DNA from: Micavibrio sp. UBA7689
GTDB taxonomy: Bacteria; Pseudomonadota; Alphaproteobacteria; Micavibrionales; Micavibrionaceae
Length of the DNA stretch: 40,273 nucleotides
Reading direction: 5' to 3'
Assembly (NCBI GenBank): GCA_002482805.1
Contig: DLGR01000047.1
Span: 9,076 to 49,348, forward strand
Part shown: piece after piece, positions 23,489 to 32,364 of the stretch
Numbering within the stretch: the stretch's first letter is position 1
Layout of the letters: the number at the start of each line of letters is the position of its first letter
Translations under genes and position numbers: made by a program
The notes under the pieces: model-generated
Told to the model about the DNA's origin: nothing
Seen by the model: the letters and a program-made list of their open reading frames with translations, nothing else
Databases searched by the model: none

Positions 23489-24748
23489 ATGAACCATGCC
23501 GCAAGACTAACTGTTGCAAACCGTGCTTACGAAGCCGCTTTGAACACACATTCTCAGTTTGAAGACAAGCTTCGTGCCTTAAAGAGTCATTTCATTCCCG
23601 AAGACGTACCGAAAACCTCCCCGCATCTGATGTTTGCCGCAACCAAAATCGTTACCTACGACGGGACCTACGACATTGCCAGCGTCGTCTCGCAAGCCAT
23701 GAGGCAACATATTCTTCAAGCGGAAAAACATATCATAGACAGCGTCAATGAAGGCCCCGCGATTTTCAAAGCAGATGAATTGTTTCTACACCAAAGGGGA
23801 ATCATGCGCGGTTCCACGCGTTATTTTAGCGGTAGTAAGGATATCAAACCCGGCTCGCTTTATGATCGTGCATGGCAAGCCATGGAACCCCAGTTCCGTC
23901 CACTTATAGCCGATGCCATCGAAAATGCGATTACCAGAAAGGGAACAATAGGTACAAAAACCATGAACTATGTAGCGGTGCTGCTTATGCCCACAGGGCC
24001 TGAAAAACGCTCCGCACTTGATTCCCTTCATTCCAAATATGGCGGCTCGGAGCACGGCGCCTTGCTACAGGATGCCAAGGGCTTTATCAGTGTCACATCG
24101 AAAAGACTCGGCATTGTCGTTCCCGAAACAATGCCTGCAGTTTCTCCCAACCTGACATTTGCTAAGGCGGCTGCGCCGAAGCCAAAACCGCCCGCGCCGC
24201 TACCACCTGCTCCTCCACCCAAGCCTCCGGCACCTCCAGCACCACCGCCACCACCTGCTCCTGTGCCGGCGCCGACTCCTCCTGTACCGCCGCCCTTGGT
24301 AGGAGAGGCATCATCCGTGAAAAAAGAAAATACAGCGCAAGCGAGTGCCGATTTTGAAGCAGAAGCGAATGCCGCAGAAAAAAGAGCCGATGAAAAAAAA
24401 CGCGCCGCCAAGCCGCCGCCCGCGCCCAAGCCTGTGCTTTCCGATATGCAGGTTCTCAAACGTGATGTGGAATTGCTTCGCAACGAAAAAGACATATCTG
24501 AACGTGAGGCCATGATGTACTTGTGGATGAAAACTCCGGGAAAAGATGGGTCACCTCGTACCTATTCCGATGCCATCGTTTATTTAAGAAAACAGGGTGA
24601 GTTTGACAATAAAGATGACGTCTATTTGCAGCGTCGTTTGATCATGATGGAGGCTCATGTCAATCTACAACTCAAAAAACTCCGTGGCTCCGATGAAGTG
24701 TTGGTATCAAAGACTGATGTCCATGAGGACCGCACGTTGCGTCCATAA
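23489..24748 (+). CDS. Unrecognised protein with proline-rich linker
   Basis: A 419-residue protein that matches no family I know. Residues 1-225 form a globular, mixed alpha/beta region rich in charged residues with no signal peptide. Residues about 233-272 are a Pro/Ala-rich run (PKPKPPAPLPPAPPP and so on) like the linkers of TonB or actin-nucleating proteins, followed by an Ala/Glu/Lys-rich helical region (ADFEAEANAAEKRADEKKRA) and a C-terminal helical domain (about 310-400) with DVELLRNEKDISEREAMMYL. The protein probably has two folded parts joined by a stiff tether. It is transcribed alone, divergent from trxA, and its last 42 bases overlap the end of addA on the other strand. It interrupts the usual addA-trxA neighbourhood, which suggests insertion in this lineage. 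Confidence 0.75.
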   Translation: MNHAARLTVANRAYEAALNTHSQFEDKLRALKSHFIPEDVPKTSPHLMFAATKIVTYDGTYDIASVVSQAMRQHILQAEKHIIDSVNEGPAIFKADELFLHQRGIMRGSTRYFSGSKDIKPGSLYDRAWQAMEPQFRPLIADAIENAITRKGTIGTKTMNYVAVLLMPTGPEKRSALDSLHSKYGGSEHGALLQDAKGFISVTSKRLGIVVPETMPAVSPNLTFAKAAAPKPKPPAPLPPAPPPKPPAPPAPPPPPAPVPAPTPPVPPPLVGEASSVKKENTAQASADFEAEANAAEKRADEKKRAAKPPPAPKPVLSDMQVLKRDVELLRNEKDISEREAMMYLWMKTPGKDGSPRTYSDAIVYLRKQGEFDNKDDVYLQRRLIMMEAHVNLQLKKLRGSDEVLVSKTDVHEDRTLRP

Positions 24749-27700
24749 AAGCGCGCAACGCACTTTGCGGTTAGGATAAATTTTACGCAAAGTATCCGCA
24801 TACGCCTTCATCTGCTTCACGTAAATTTCCGGTACATCTTCCACGCGCTCGGGTGGGGGGCGGTTGGTTTTATAATCCACGATCAAAATCTCGTCATCGC
24901 GAATTAAAATGCGGTCGATCTGTCCCGAGATCAGCGTATGATCGCCGAGCATTCCTGTAACGGGCACTTCGGCCATCGATTCAGGGCCGAAAATATCCTT
25001 GAAATTTTCATCGTTCAAAACCGCCATGGTTTCGGCGGCGATTTCCTTTTGCAGGAGGGGTGGCAAACCAAGCGCGGCACGGCTCAGGAATTTTTCCGCG
25101 GCCGTCTGTCTTTGCGCGGGCGGAAGATCGGGCAGAGTCTGCAAAAGCCTGTGCGTTGCAAGGCCGCGGCGGAAACGATATTCGTCCATGGAAGCGAGTG
25201 GCGATTGCGCGGGTGCATCTGGTGCAGACGGGCGTGATGGCGCGAGCGGGCGCGGCGGTGCAGGTTCGAACGGCATAGGCGCGGCAATCCAAGCAGGAAG
25301 CACTGTGGCTTCTCGCGACTGTGCAGCCTTGTTTTTTTTGTGGGTGTTGTCGGCGGCGGCTCTTGCCTTGTCCGCCACACGCAGTACAGGCATATCCTCG
25401 CCGTTTTCATCTTGTATGCCTGACGGTACGCGGGCCACACCCGTGATACGGTTTTCGAACGCGGTGCGTATGTCATCGTACCAATAAGCCGTTTCGGGGC
25501 CTGGGGATTTTTTACCCAGATATCCGCCGACATACAGCCGCTCTTCCGCACGGGTCATGGCCACGTATAAAAGCCTGTAATATTCGGCTTCCTCGCGCGC
25601 GTCTAAGGCGGTCTTCGCGGCAAGTACGGACTGCGGTGCGGCGGATTTTGAAGAATTATAGAAAGGTACGGGCAGGTTAGTCTTTTGTGGCCAGTAAATG
25701 GAATCTCCTTTGCGTCCGCCCACCCGTACGGTATCGGGTAGAAAGACGATAGGGGCTTGAAGACCTTTCGCGCCATGTACGGTCATGATGCGTACCGCGC
25801 TGCCTGCTTCTTCCTGCTCGCGTTTGATCTGCCTTTCGTTGTTCGCCTGCCATTGAAGGAAGGACTGCAAACCGGCGCCGTGTGTACCCTCGTAAGACAG
25901 CGTGACGTTCAAAAATTCGTCGAGCGGATCAAGCGCATCCTCGCCTAAACGGGTACGGATGGCCTGCATACCATTGTAATCACCAGCAGGGCATTGTTCT
26001 TGCACCAGTCTTGAAAAGAACTCGTAAGGATGATCGACACCTGCCCGTGCGATCAATTGTTCCAACCAGCCAACTATTTTCACGTCCCCGTTTTTCTTCA
26101 AAGCTTCCCATAGAGAAGACGGGCGATGAAGGGCGAGTTTTTGGAGATCGTCTTCGGTCATGCCGACCAAAGGCGACTTTAAAAGCGTGGCAAGAGTGAG
26201 ATCATCATCGGGCAGCAGTGCGAACGCGGCGGCAGTGCATAAATCCTGCACAGCGATCTGGTCGGACAGGACCATACGGTCTACGCCGCTGACAGGTACG
26301 CCGCGTGTTTTGAGTGCGCGCACCAGCTGCCCCACGAAGGGCGTACGGGATTTCAGTAGCACCATGATGTCCCCCGCCTGTATGGGGCGATCATAGCTTT
26401 CCAGTTTTTCTTTTGTGTCCAACCAAGTCTTGATCGTATCGGCTATTTTTGTCGCCATGCGCGACGCACCGCTTTGCGATTCATGCAGTGTATCAGGCAC
26501 GAACCATCCTTCGAACGCCATTTGCGAATCATCCTGACCCTCGCCCTTGTCCCCGCCGATGGGTTTGAGGAGCGGCCAGACCTCGACAATACCGGCCTGT
26601 CCTTCGCGTTTGGCGTTGTGCGGACGGTAATTTTCAGAGCTGAGGGATTGTGCAAGCCTCGGGTCCGCGAACACACCGTCCACTGTGCGTAAAACCGCAT
26701 CAACCGAACGGAAGGACGTGTCCATGTTTACTTTGCGTAAGTTTTGTTCGGATTCTTTCAGTTTTTGGTCGAAATAATTTTGCATCTCACGGAATTTTTC
26801 AGGCGCGGCACGTTGAAAACTGAAAATCGATTGCTTGTCATCACCCACAACGAAAATCGTGCGCGTCTCATCACTTGCGCCAAGGCCTGTGAAGAATTCG
26901 GAAGATAGAAGACGGATGATGTCCCATTGTTCGGGGTTGGTGTCCTGTGCCTCGTCGACAAGAATATGATCAAGTCCCGAATCCAGCTTGAACATGATCC
27001 AGTCATTGACGTTTTTGCCCTGTAGCTTGGGTGCTTCACCCTTAAGCAATTCCAGCGTGCGTAAAATCATGTCGTCGAAATCCAGAACGCCGCGTGTCTT
27101 CTTCATGTGTCTGTATTGCGCCAGAACTTCATGACCGATCAGAAACAAATCACGTGTCAGTGCGGCGCAATTGATCGCCTTGCAGGTTTCAACAAATTCC
27201 ATCACGCGTTTTTGTTCGGTCAAAAGTGCGTTAAGCGCATTCGGATCGGCATTCGTTACAGCTTTTGTCGCCAACCTGTCGCGCGGCATGTCTTCGTTTG
27301 TCAGGAAGACGCGTTTATAAGCGTTCAGGAATGGCGCACGGTCTTTGGCATCCAGAAAATCCTGCAACGGTGCCGCCTTCTCTTGGTCGGTCTTGCTGCC
27401 GTTGGCTAAAAGAGCTATCGCCGCGCGGATAGCGCTTTCGTCCAAATCCTTGCTATTGCAAAAATCGCGCTCGGCCTCACCAATGCTTTGCCCGGCCTTG
27501 ATGCCGAGCGTCATACACAGATTTGTATAAAGACCGTCGATATTTTTGACTCGTTTTAAAATATCGGCGATCTGGCGGCGTTCGGAGGCCATGGCTTTCA
27601 AGGCAAGGCCGAATTGTTCTTCATTTATCGCCGCGCTGATGTTGGATAACGCGTTCGCCATGGGCGAGGCGGGACTTCTGCCTGCGCGGGATAAAACTTC

Positions 27701-28237
27701 CTTTTGCGCGATCGCCAGCAATTCTCCCGCCTCGCTTTCTTCCAGTGCTTTAAAATGAGGCTGCAATCCAGCTTCGATCGGAAAACGCCCTAAAACCGAT
27801 TGGCAGAAAGAGTGGATCGTCATGATCTTCAATCCCCCGGGGGCATCTATGACGCGGGCGAAGAGTTTGCGCGCAGCTTCGATTTCTTTCATCGAAGGCA
27901 GGCGGCCGAGAAGGTTTTTCTCCATATCCTCGACGAGTTTTTGTTCTTCCATAACCGCCCATTCGGAAAGACGCGAAGAAAGACGCAAAGACATTTCGTT
28001 CGCGCCTGCTTTGGTAAAGGTCAGGGCGAGAATTTTTTCGGGCTTCGTGCCTAGGCGTCCGTCTTCGCGGGGGAGCAACAAACGCAATATACGGTCCGTT
28101 AAGACTTTAGTTTTGCCCGAGCCTGCGGATGCGCCGACCCATGCAGATGCTGCGGGGTCTGATGCTTCGCGCTGGCGTTCGGATGCTTCAGCCAGAACCG
28201 TAAGTTTTTCTGGGGTCTTCAGGGATTGCTTGCTCAT
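24707..28237 (-). CDS. addA: ATP-dependent helicase/nuclease AddA
   Basis: Larger subunit of the AddAB complex, the RecBCD-like enzyme that unwinds and trims double-strand breaks to load RecA. The 1176-residue protein has the UvrD-type helicase order: Walker A GASAGSGKT at residues 35-43, AVLTFTKAGANEM-like motif Ia (LALTFTKAGANEMSLR), motif II VDEAQDTN near 420, VVGDDKQSIFSFQRA (motif III), and LLYVAMTRAEERLYV (motif VI). The C-terminal RecB-type nuclease domain carries ILIVDYKTNRPPP, whose D and K are the catalytic pair, and QMKAYADTL. The ATG at 28237 overlaps the addB stop by 4 bases (ATGA). The 3' end overlaps the convergent proline-rich gene by 42 bases. Confidence 0.96.
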   Translation of the reverse strand: MSKQSLKTPEKLTVLAEASERQREASDPAASAWVGASAGSGKTKVLTDRILRLLLPREDGRLGTKPEKILALTFTKAGANEMSLRLSSRLSEWAVMEEQKLVEDMEKNLLGRLPSMKEIEAARKLFARVIDAPGGLKIMTIHSFCQSVLGRFPIEAGLQPHFKALEESEAGELLAIAQKEVLSRAGRSPASPMANALSNISAAINEEQFGLALKAMASERRQIADILKRVKNIDGLYTNLCMTLGIKAGQSIGEAERDFCNSKDLDESAIRAAIALLANGSKTDQEKAAPLQDFLDAKDRAPFLNAYKRVFLTNEDMPRDRLATKAVTNADPNALNALLTEQKRVMEFVETCKAINCAALTRDLFLIGHEVLAQYRHMKKTRGVLDFDDMILRTLELLKGEAPKLQGKNVNDWIMFKLDSGLDHILVDEAQDTNPEQWDIIRLLSSEFFTGLGASDETRTIFVVGDDKQSIFSFQRAAPEKFREMQNYFDQKLKESEQNLRKVNMDTSFRSVDAVLRTVDGVFADPRLAQSLSSENYRPHNAKREGQAGIVEVWPLLKPIGGDKGEGQDDSQMAFEGWFVPDTLHESQSGASRMATKIADTIKTWLDTKEKLESYDRPIQAGDIMVLLKSRTPFVGQLVRALKTRGVPVSGVDRMVLSDQIAVQDLCTAAAFALLPDDDLTLATLLKSPLVGMTEDDLQKLALHRPSSLWEALKKNGDVKIVGWLEQLIARAGVDHPYEFFSRLVQEQCPAGDYNGMQAIRTRLGEDALDPLDEFLNVTLSYEGTHGAGLQSFLQWQANNERQIKREQEEAGSAVRIMTVHGAKGLQAPIVFLPDTVRVGGRKGDSIYWPQKTNLPVPFYNSSKSAAPQSVLAAKTALDAREEAEYYRLLYVAMTRAEERLYVGGYLGKKSPGPETAYWYDDIRTAFENRITGVARVPSGIQDENGEDMPVLRVADKARAAADNTHKKNKAAQSREATVLPAWIAAPMPFEPAPPRPLAPSRPSAPDAPAQSPLASMDEYRFRRGLATHRLLQTLPDLPPAQRQTAAEKFLSRAALGLPPLLQKEIAAETMAVLNDENFKDIFGPESMAEVPVTGMLGDHTLISGQIDRILIRDDEILIVDYKTNRPPPERVEDVPEIYVKQMKAYADTLRKIYPNRKVRCALLWTQRAVLMDISL

Positions 28238-31194
28238 TCACTATCCCCCTGATCGTCTAATGCCGCCCATTCGCGCACGCGCGCTAGATGTTCGTAATCA
28301 TTGTATTTCGGCGCAGCTTCGGGGCGCGGCAGGCTGTAATAGGGCATATCGGGTTTATCGAACGCCGCAATCAAATCTTCCAGACCCTGCTTCGCATTTT
28401 CACGCGCTTCTTGAAGTTTGGAAGGATCGGTAAGCGGTTTCATATCGCCGCCTTCACCGCCGCCGTTGACGACGATGTAGGAAAGCTTGGATACGGACAC
28501 CGCAATGTCTTTGCCGAATCCCCCTTCTTCCAGAATGAGCATTTCGAGCGGCAATTGAGGTAATTTGCCCGACACGATTCCCTTGTGCGGGTATGATCCG
28601 CCGGATTTGTAATCAAGTACGGCCGCGCTGCGCCCGTCTCTGGATTTGTCGATGCGGTCGGCTTTGGCGGTGAGGGTGAAATCGCCCGCGGGGCCGTTCA
28701 CGACCATCTTGCCTTCCACTTCGAGCGCGGCGGGCATCATCTCTTCGCGCCACTTGCTTTCGGACGCCACAAACAATGCGGCGATTTTGGCAAGGCGCGG
28801 CGTCCAGAAACCGATGACATCTTCTTCGAGGCCGAGTGCTTCCAGCTCTTCGCGCGCGATGGCGGCAAAATCATTTTCGGCGTGGGCAGGCAAGGTCTTT
28901 TGATGTTTGGCGATAAAACGGTGCAGCACATCGTGGATGAGTGTTCCGCGCATCGCCGCGTCCAGCTGTTGTTCCAGCGGGTCGAGTTTTTTGAGTTTCA
29001 AAATATAACGCGCATAAATTCCGTACGGGTCCTTCATCCATGTTTCGATTTTGGTGACGGATAATTGGCGCGGACGGTCGGAAACAGCTGGGCGCGGTTC
29101 GGGGCGTTTTTGCGGTTTGTAATCTCCTGTATGGTCCAGTTTCTTGGCCCATTCCTGATGATCGCCGCTTAAGATTTTTTTCGGTTCCAGACCCAAGGCT
29201 TTGAGCACAGTGTCCATGCGCTGGAGCCAACGGGAGGGCACAGTCGGCGTTCCGTCCACGCGCAAAGACCTTGTAAGGATGACTTCTTTTGCGCACACGG
29301 CCTGCGCGAAATCGTGCGCCGACAGGCCGATGAAGCGTTCCAAAGACGGCAGGCCGAATTTTTTACGCATCGGACGCGACATCCACGGATCTTCGCCCGC
29401 ATCGGGCGGCCATGTCTTTTCGTTTAGGGAAGCGAGGATCATCACGTCGGCTTCGACCAGACGGGCTTCCAACTGTCCCAAAATCATCAAACGCGGGTGC
29501 AGGCCGTAGGCGGGGCGTACCGATATGCCTTTCATGGTTTGTTCAAGGACGGCCAGATATTCATCTGCCGTTACATCGGGTAAAAATTGCGCCTGCTCGC
29601 GCAGGTCGGAGAAATACAAAGCGGTGGCTTCGCCGTCCTGACCCGTCCAAAGCAACGTGATGTCGGAGAAATATTCGGCCACTTTCAAATGTGCTTCAAC
29701 CCATTCCGCGAATGGCGAGGTTTTGAGTTTCAAAAGCGGTGCAAAGGCTTTCTCGATAAAGGATATGGTTTTTTCGAAATCTTTTATATCCAATCCACGC
29801 TCGGCCAGCTTGGGCAATTTGGCACGGTATGAATCCATCCCGCCGCGGAATGCGGGGCCGCGGCAGACATATCTGTCGAACGCACGGATTTCGGAGCGCC
29901 AGTCTTTGACATCTTCGGGAAGACACAGCGCGTGTTTGGAAAAATTCAAAAGCGCGACAGGCTTCATATCGTTTTTCACGGCTTCGATGCACAGGCGCAA
30001 AAAGGAGCCTACGCGCGTTTCGGTGAGGGCCTGACCGCCGGAATCGTCGATCTCTATATTCCATCTGCGGCACGCCATGGCGACGCGGCGGGCAAGTTTG
30101 CGATCGGGCGTCACCACCGCTGCGGTTTTGCCTTCTGTTTCCAACACCTCACGCAGGGCGAGCGCGATGGTCAGAGCTTCTTCCTGCGGCGCGGCGCAGT
30201 CATACCGCGTCACTTTCAAATCTTTTTCTGTGACAGGCAGGCGGGTTTTTACCGTTTGCCATGCGTGCGATGTTTCTGCGGGACGCATGATTTCCGATGT
30301 GAGTTTGCGCATGGTTTCCTGCGCTTTGGCTGCGTCTACCGCCTGCGGCCAAATGGTGATTGAGTTTCGCTCCACACCCAGCGTTTGCAATAGATGCCGC
30401 AGGGTCGCCTGCGGATGCGTATCATCCATTTTGGTCCAGCTTTCCTCGTCTATATATTGGTCGAGGCCGGGCAAAACGATGCATCCGTTTTTCATGGTCG
30501 CTATGGTTTTCAAGAATTCTGCCGTGGCAGGGATGGAGCCTGTGGAACCCGCGGCGATAACAGGATGGCTCGGCGGGTTTTTGTTCCACATTTCGGTAAA
30601 TTTTTTGAGCAAGCGGTTGCGCCTGTCGGCGGGGTCGATCATGCCGTTCTCGGCCAAAATTTTCGGCCAGTGTTCGGACAGGATTTTCAAAAATTCGACG
30701 CTGACCTGCCAGTGTTCGGCGAGCGCTTCTTCTTCCACCAGCGCCGGCAGATCGCCCAGCGATAAATCCTCGGTGTGGATTTGGTCCATCAAACGTGCGA
30801 GTGCGGAGGCGAGGGCGAGATTTTGCTCAAGGCCGCGGCTGTCATCCATGGAGGCAATCAAACGCGCCAACAAAAATTGGCGGCGTAGCGGTGAAATCGC
30901 TGGCGGCAGGGAAAGCTCTTCTTCCATGCCCGAAAGCGTCAGCGATAATTCTTCTTCATCCACATCACCCAGCGGCGTCATGCGCGGGAGCAATAATGGT
31001 TTGCCTTCGCTCAATCTTAAAAACGCTTCGCGCAGGGAACGGCAAGCACGGCGCGTGGGAAGGAGAATTTGCATGCGGGCGAGTTCGAGCGGATCGTCCC
31101 CGGCCTTTTCGATGATGCCGCGCGCCAGAATATCCACGAACGAAAGCCCCGACGGGATGGTGTAGATGCAGGGCTTGGCCGCGGATGCGTTCAT
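28234..31194 (-). CDS. addB: Double-strand break repair protein AddB
   Basis: Second subunit of AddAB. This is the alphaproteobacterial form, an inactive helicase-like region followed by a RecB-family nuclease domain. Features: MQILLPTRRACRSLREAFL near residue 45 (AddB-type N-terminal region), ATLRHLLQTLGV, PRLMILGQLEARLVEADVMI, the segment LNEKTWPPDAGEDPWMSRPMR and, in the nuclease domain, AAVLDYKSGG with catalytic D and K plus LPLEMLILEEGGF. I place the start at the ATG at 31194, because an AAGGAG lies just upstream and the ATG overlaps the murU stop by 4 bases; a start at 31257 would add 21 basic residues and overlap murU widely. The resulting protein has 986 residues. It is followed by addA with another 4-base overlap. 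Confidence 0.95.
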   Translation of the reverse strand: MNASAAKPCIYTIPSGLSFVDILARGIIEKAGDDPLELARMQILLPTRRACRSLREAFLRLSEGKPLLLPRMTPLGDVDEEELSLTLSGMEEELSLPPAISPLRRQFLLARLIASMDDSRGLEQNLALASALARLMDQIHTEDLSLGDLPALVEEEALAEHWQVSVEFLKILSEHWPKILAENGMIDPADRRNRLLKKFTEMWNKNPPSHPVIAAGSTGSIPATAEFLKTIATMKNGCIVLPGLDQYIDEESWTKMDDTHPQATLRHLLQTLGVERNSITIWPQAVDAAKAQETMRKLTSEIMRPAETSHAWQTVKTRLPVTEKDLKVTRYDCAAPQEEALTIALALREVLETEGKTAAVVTPDRKLARRVAMACRRWNIEIDDSGGQALTETRVGSFLRLCIEAVKNDMKPVALLNFSKHALCLPEDVKDWRSEIRAFDRYVCRGPAFRGGMDSYRAKLPKLAERGLDIKDFEKTISFIEKAFAPLLKLKTSPFAEWVEAHLKVAEYFSDITLLWTGQDGEATALYFSDLREQAQFLPDVTADEYLAVLEQTMKGISVRPAYGLHPRLMILGQLEARLVEADVMILASLNEKTWPPDAGEDPWMSRPMRKKFGLPSLERFIGLSAHDFAQAVCAKEVILTRSLRVDGTPTVPSRWLQRMDTVLKALGLEPKKILSGDHQEWAKKLDHTGDYKPQKRPEPRPAVSDRPRQLSVTKIETWMKDPYGIYARYILKLKKLDPLEQQLDAAMRGTLIHDVLHRFIAKHQKTLPAHAENDFAAIAREELEALGLEEDVIGFWTPRLAKIAALFVASESKWREEMMPAALEVEGKMVVNGPAGDFTLTAKADRIDKSRDGRSAAVLDYKSGGSYPHKGIVSGKLPQLPLEMLILEEGGFGKDIAVSVSKLSYIVVNGGGEGGDMKPLTDPSKLQEARENAKQGLEDLIAAFDKPDMPYYSLPRPEAAPKYNDYEHLARVREWAALDDQGDSE

Positions 31195-31904
31195 AGACGC
31201 TCCTTGAACAATTTGTCCACGGCGGCCAGATCTTCGGGTGTGCTTATATGGTACCACGCGTCGTCATGCTGGATAGCGTAAAGCTTGTTTTCTGTTTCTG
31301 CCTTGTCCATCAGCGACAAGAACGAAAATGCGTTGTCGGGGGAATCTTTGAATATACGCGGATGCGCGATACGCACGCCGGCAAACATGAAGGCCGCATC
31401 GCGTTTACGGGCGCGTTTGACCTTGCCGTCGGCCTGCAGGTGGTAATCGCCAACGCCATGCGTCACGCTCATGGTCGCGACGGATTGCAGCAGGAGCAAT
31501 ATATCCATCTTCGATGCATCCCACGCGTCGGCAAGGCGTTGCAATGCGTTGGGAGTTTTGTCATCCCACAGCGCATCGCCGTTGATGATGTAATAAGGAT
31601 CGTCCCCGAAATGATGCAGGGCTTTTTTCAAGCCGCCGCCCGTGTCGAGTAATTCTTGCTCGTGGCTGACAATGATTTTCGGGCCGCTGATATCTTTCAA
31701 ATGTTTTTCGAGAACGGGGGCTAGGTGATGCGTGTTCACCACTATCTCCTTAACGCCCTGTTGGCCTAGCTTATCGATCGTGCGGCGGATAATGCTCTGC
31801 CCCGCTATTTCTACCATCGGTTTGGGAATTGTGTCCGTGTGCGGGCGAAGGCGTGTGCCCATGCCGGCCGCGAGGATGAAGGCTTTGTCAGGTTTTTGTG
31901 TCAT
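31191..31904 (-). CDS. murU: Nucleotidyltransferase, MurU-type (N-acetylmuramate-1-phosphate uridylyltransferase)
   Basis: A 237-residue sugar-phosphate nucleotidyltransferase. LAAGMGTRLRP at residues 11-21 is the nucleotide-binding loop; KPMVEIAGQSII follows, then INGDALWDD (metal-binding aspartate) and GVGDYHLQADGKV. In Pseudomonas and in alphaproteobacteria the same place in the operon (after tsaE and amgK, before addB) is held by MurU, which converts MurNAc-1-phosphate to UDP-MurNAc in cell-wall recycling. Here the AmgK kinase gene is absent: the tsaE stop overlaps this start by 4 bases. The function is inferred from family and position; other sugar nucleotidyltransferases are possible. 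Translational coupling to addB is likely (4-base overlap). Confidence 0.85.
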   Translation of the reverse strand: MTQKPDKAFILAAGMGTRLRPHTDTIPKPMVEIAGQSIIRRTIDKLGQQGVKEIVVNTHHLAPVLEKHLKDISGPKIIVSHEQELLDTGGGLKKALHHFGDDPYYIINGDALWDDKTPNALQRLADAWDASKMDILLLLQSVATMSVTHGVGDYHLQADGKVKRARKRDAAFMFAGVRIAHPRIFKDSPDNAFSFLSLMDKAETENKLYAIQHDDAWYHISTPEDLAAVDKLFKERL

Positions 31905-32314
31905 GAGATTTTAATTGTCCGCGATTCCGGCCCTTGAGTCTCGATGGAAATGGTTTGTGCATTCTTAGGTTTCAGGGCGCCGAGTTTTGAAGGCCATTCA
32001 ACAAGGACAATTCCACTTGCCAAGGCCTCTTCCCATCCGATGTTGTAAATTTCTTCGGGGTCGCTCAACCGGTAAAGGTCGAAATGCCAGATCGGGCCTT
32101 TTGGTGAATCGTAGGTCTGGACCAAGGTGAAGGTCGGACTTGGCACTTCCGTTTCCGTCCCGCACAGGCGGCGGATAAAGGCTCTGGCGAACACGCTTTT
32201 GCCAGCCCCCAGATTGCCTTCCAGAAGGTAGATATCACCCTTGGCGGCTTTATCGGCCGTGGCGACGGCCACGGTTTCGGTCTGGGTCTGCGAAGTAGTT
32301 TCGTGAATCTGCAT
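31901..32314 (-). CDS. tsaE: tRNA threonylcarbamoyladenosine biosynthesis ATPase TsaE
   Basis: P-loop ATPase that works with TsaB and TsaD to place threonylcarbamoyl on A37 of tRNAs reading ANN codons. The 137-residue protein has Walker A GNLGAGKS at residues 33-40, the family motif PSPTFTLVQTY, HFDLYRL, and VLVEWPSKLG near the end. Its length is slightly short but complete. It is the first gene of the minus-strand run tsaE-murU-addB-addA, with 4-base overlaps at every junction, and diverges from the ferredoxin-NADP reductase gene across 50 bases, where both promoters must lie. Confidence 0.96.
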   Translation of the reverse strand: MQIHETTSQTQTETVAVATADKAAKGDIYLLEGNLGAGKSVFARAFIRRLCGTETEVPSPTFTLVQTYDSPKGPIWHFDLYRLSDPEEIYNIGWEEALASGIVLVEWPSKLGALKPKNAQTISIETQGPESRTIKIS

Positions 32315-32364
32315 GGGGCTAAGTTATAGTGGCAAACCCCCGAAATCCATGGCATATAACGCCC

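Noticed and set aside
24028..24513. Gly-rich minus-strand frame opposite the proline-rich protein
   Set aside because: Its Gly run is just the reverse complement of proline codons. No start signal or conserved motif.
31195..31257. Upstream ATG/GTG-type start for addB
   Set aside because: It would overlap murU by 67 bases and add a basic extension with no family match; the ATG at 31194 has AAGGAG and a 4-base overlap typical of this operon.
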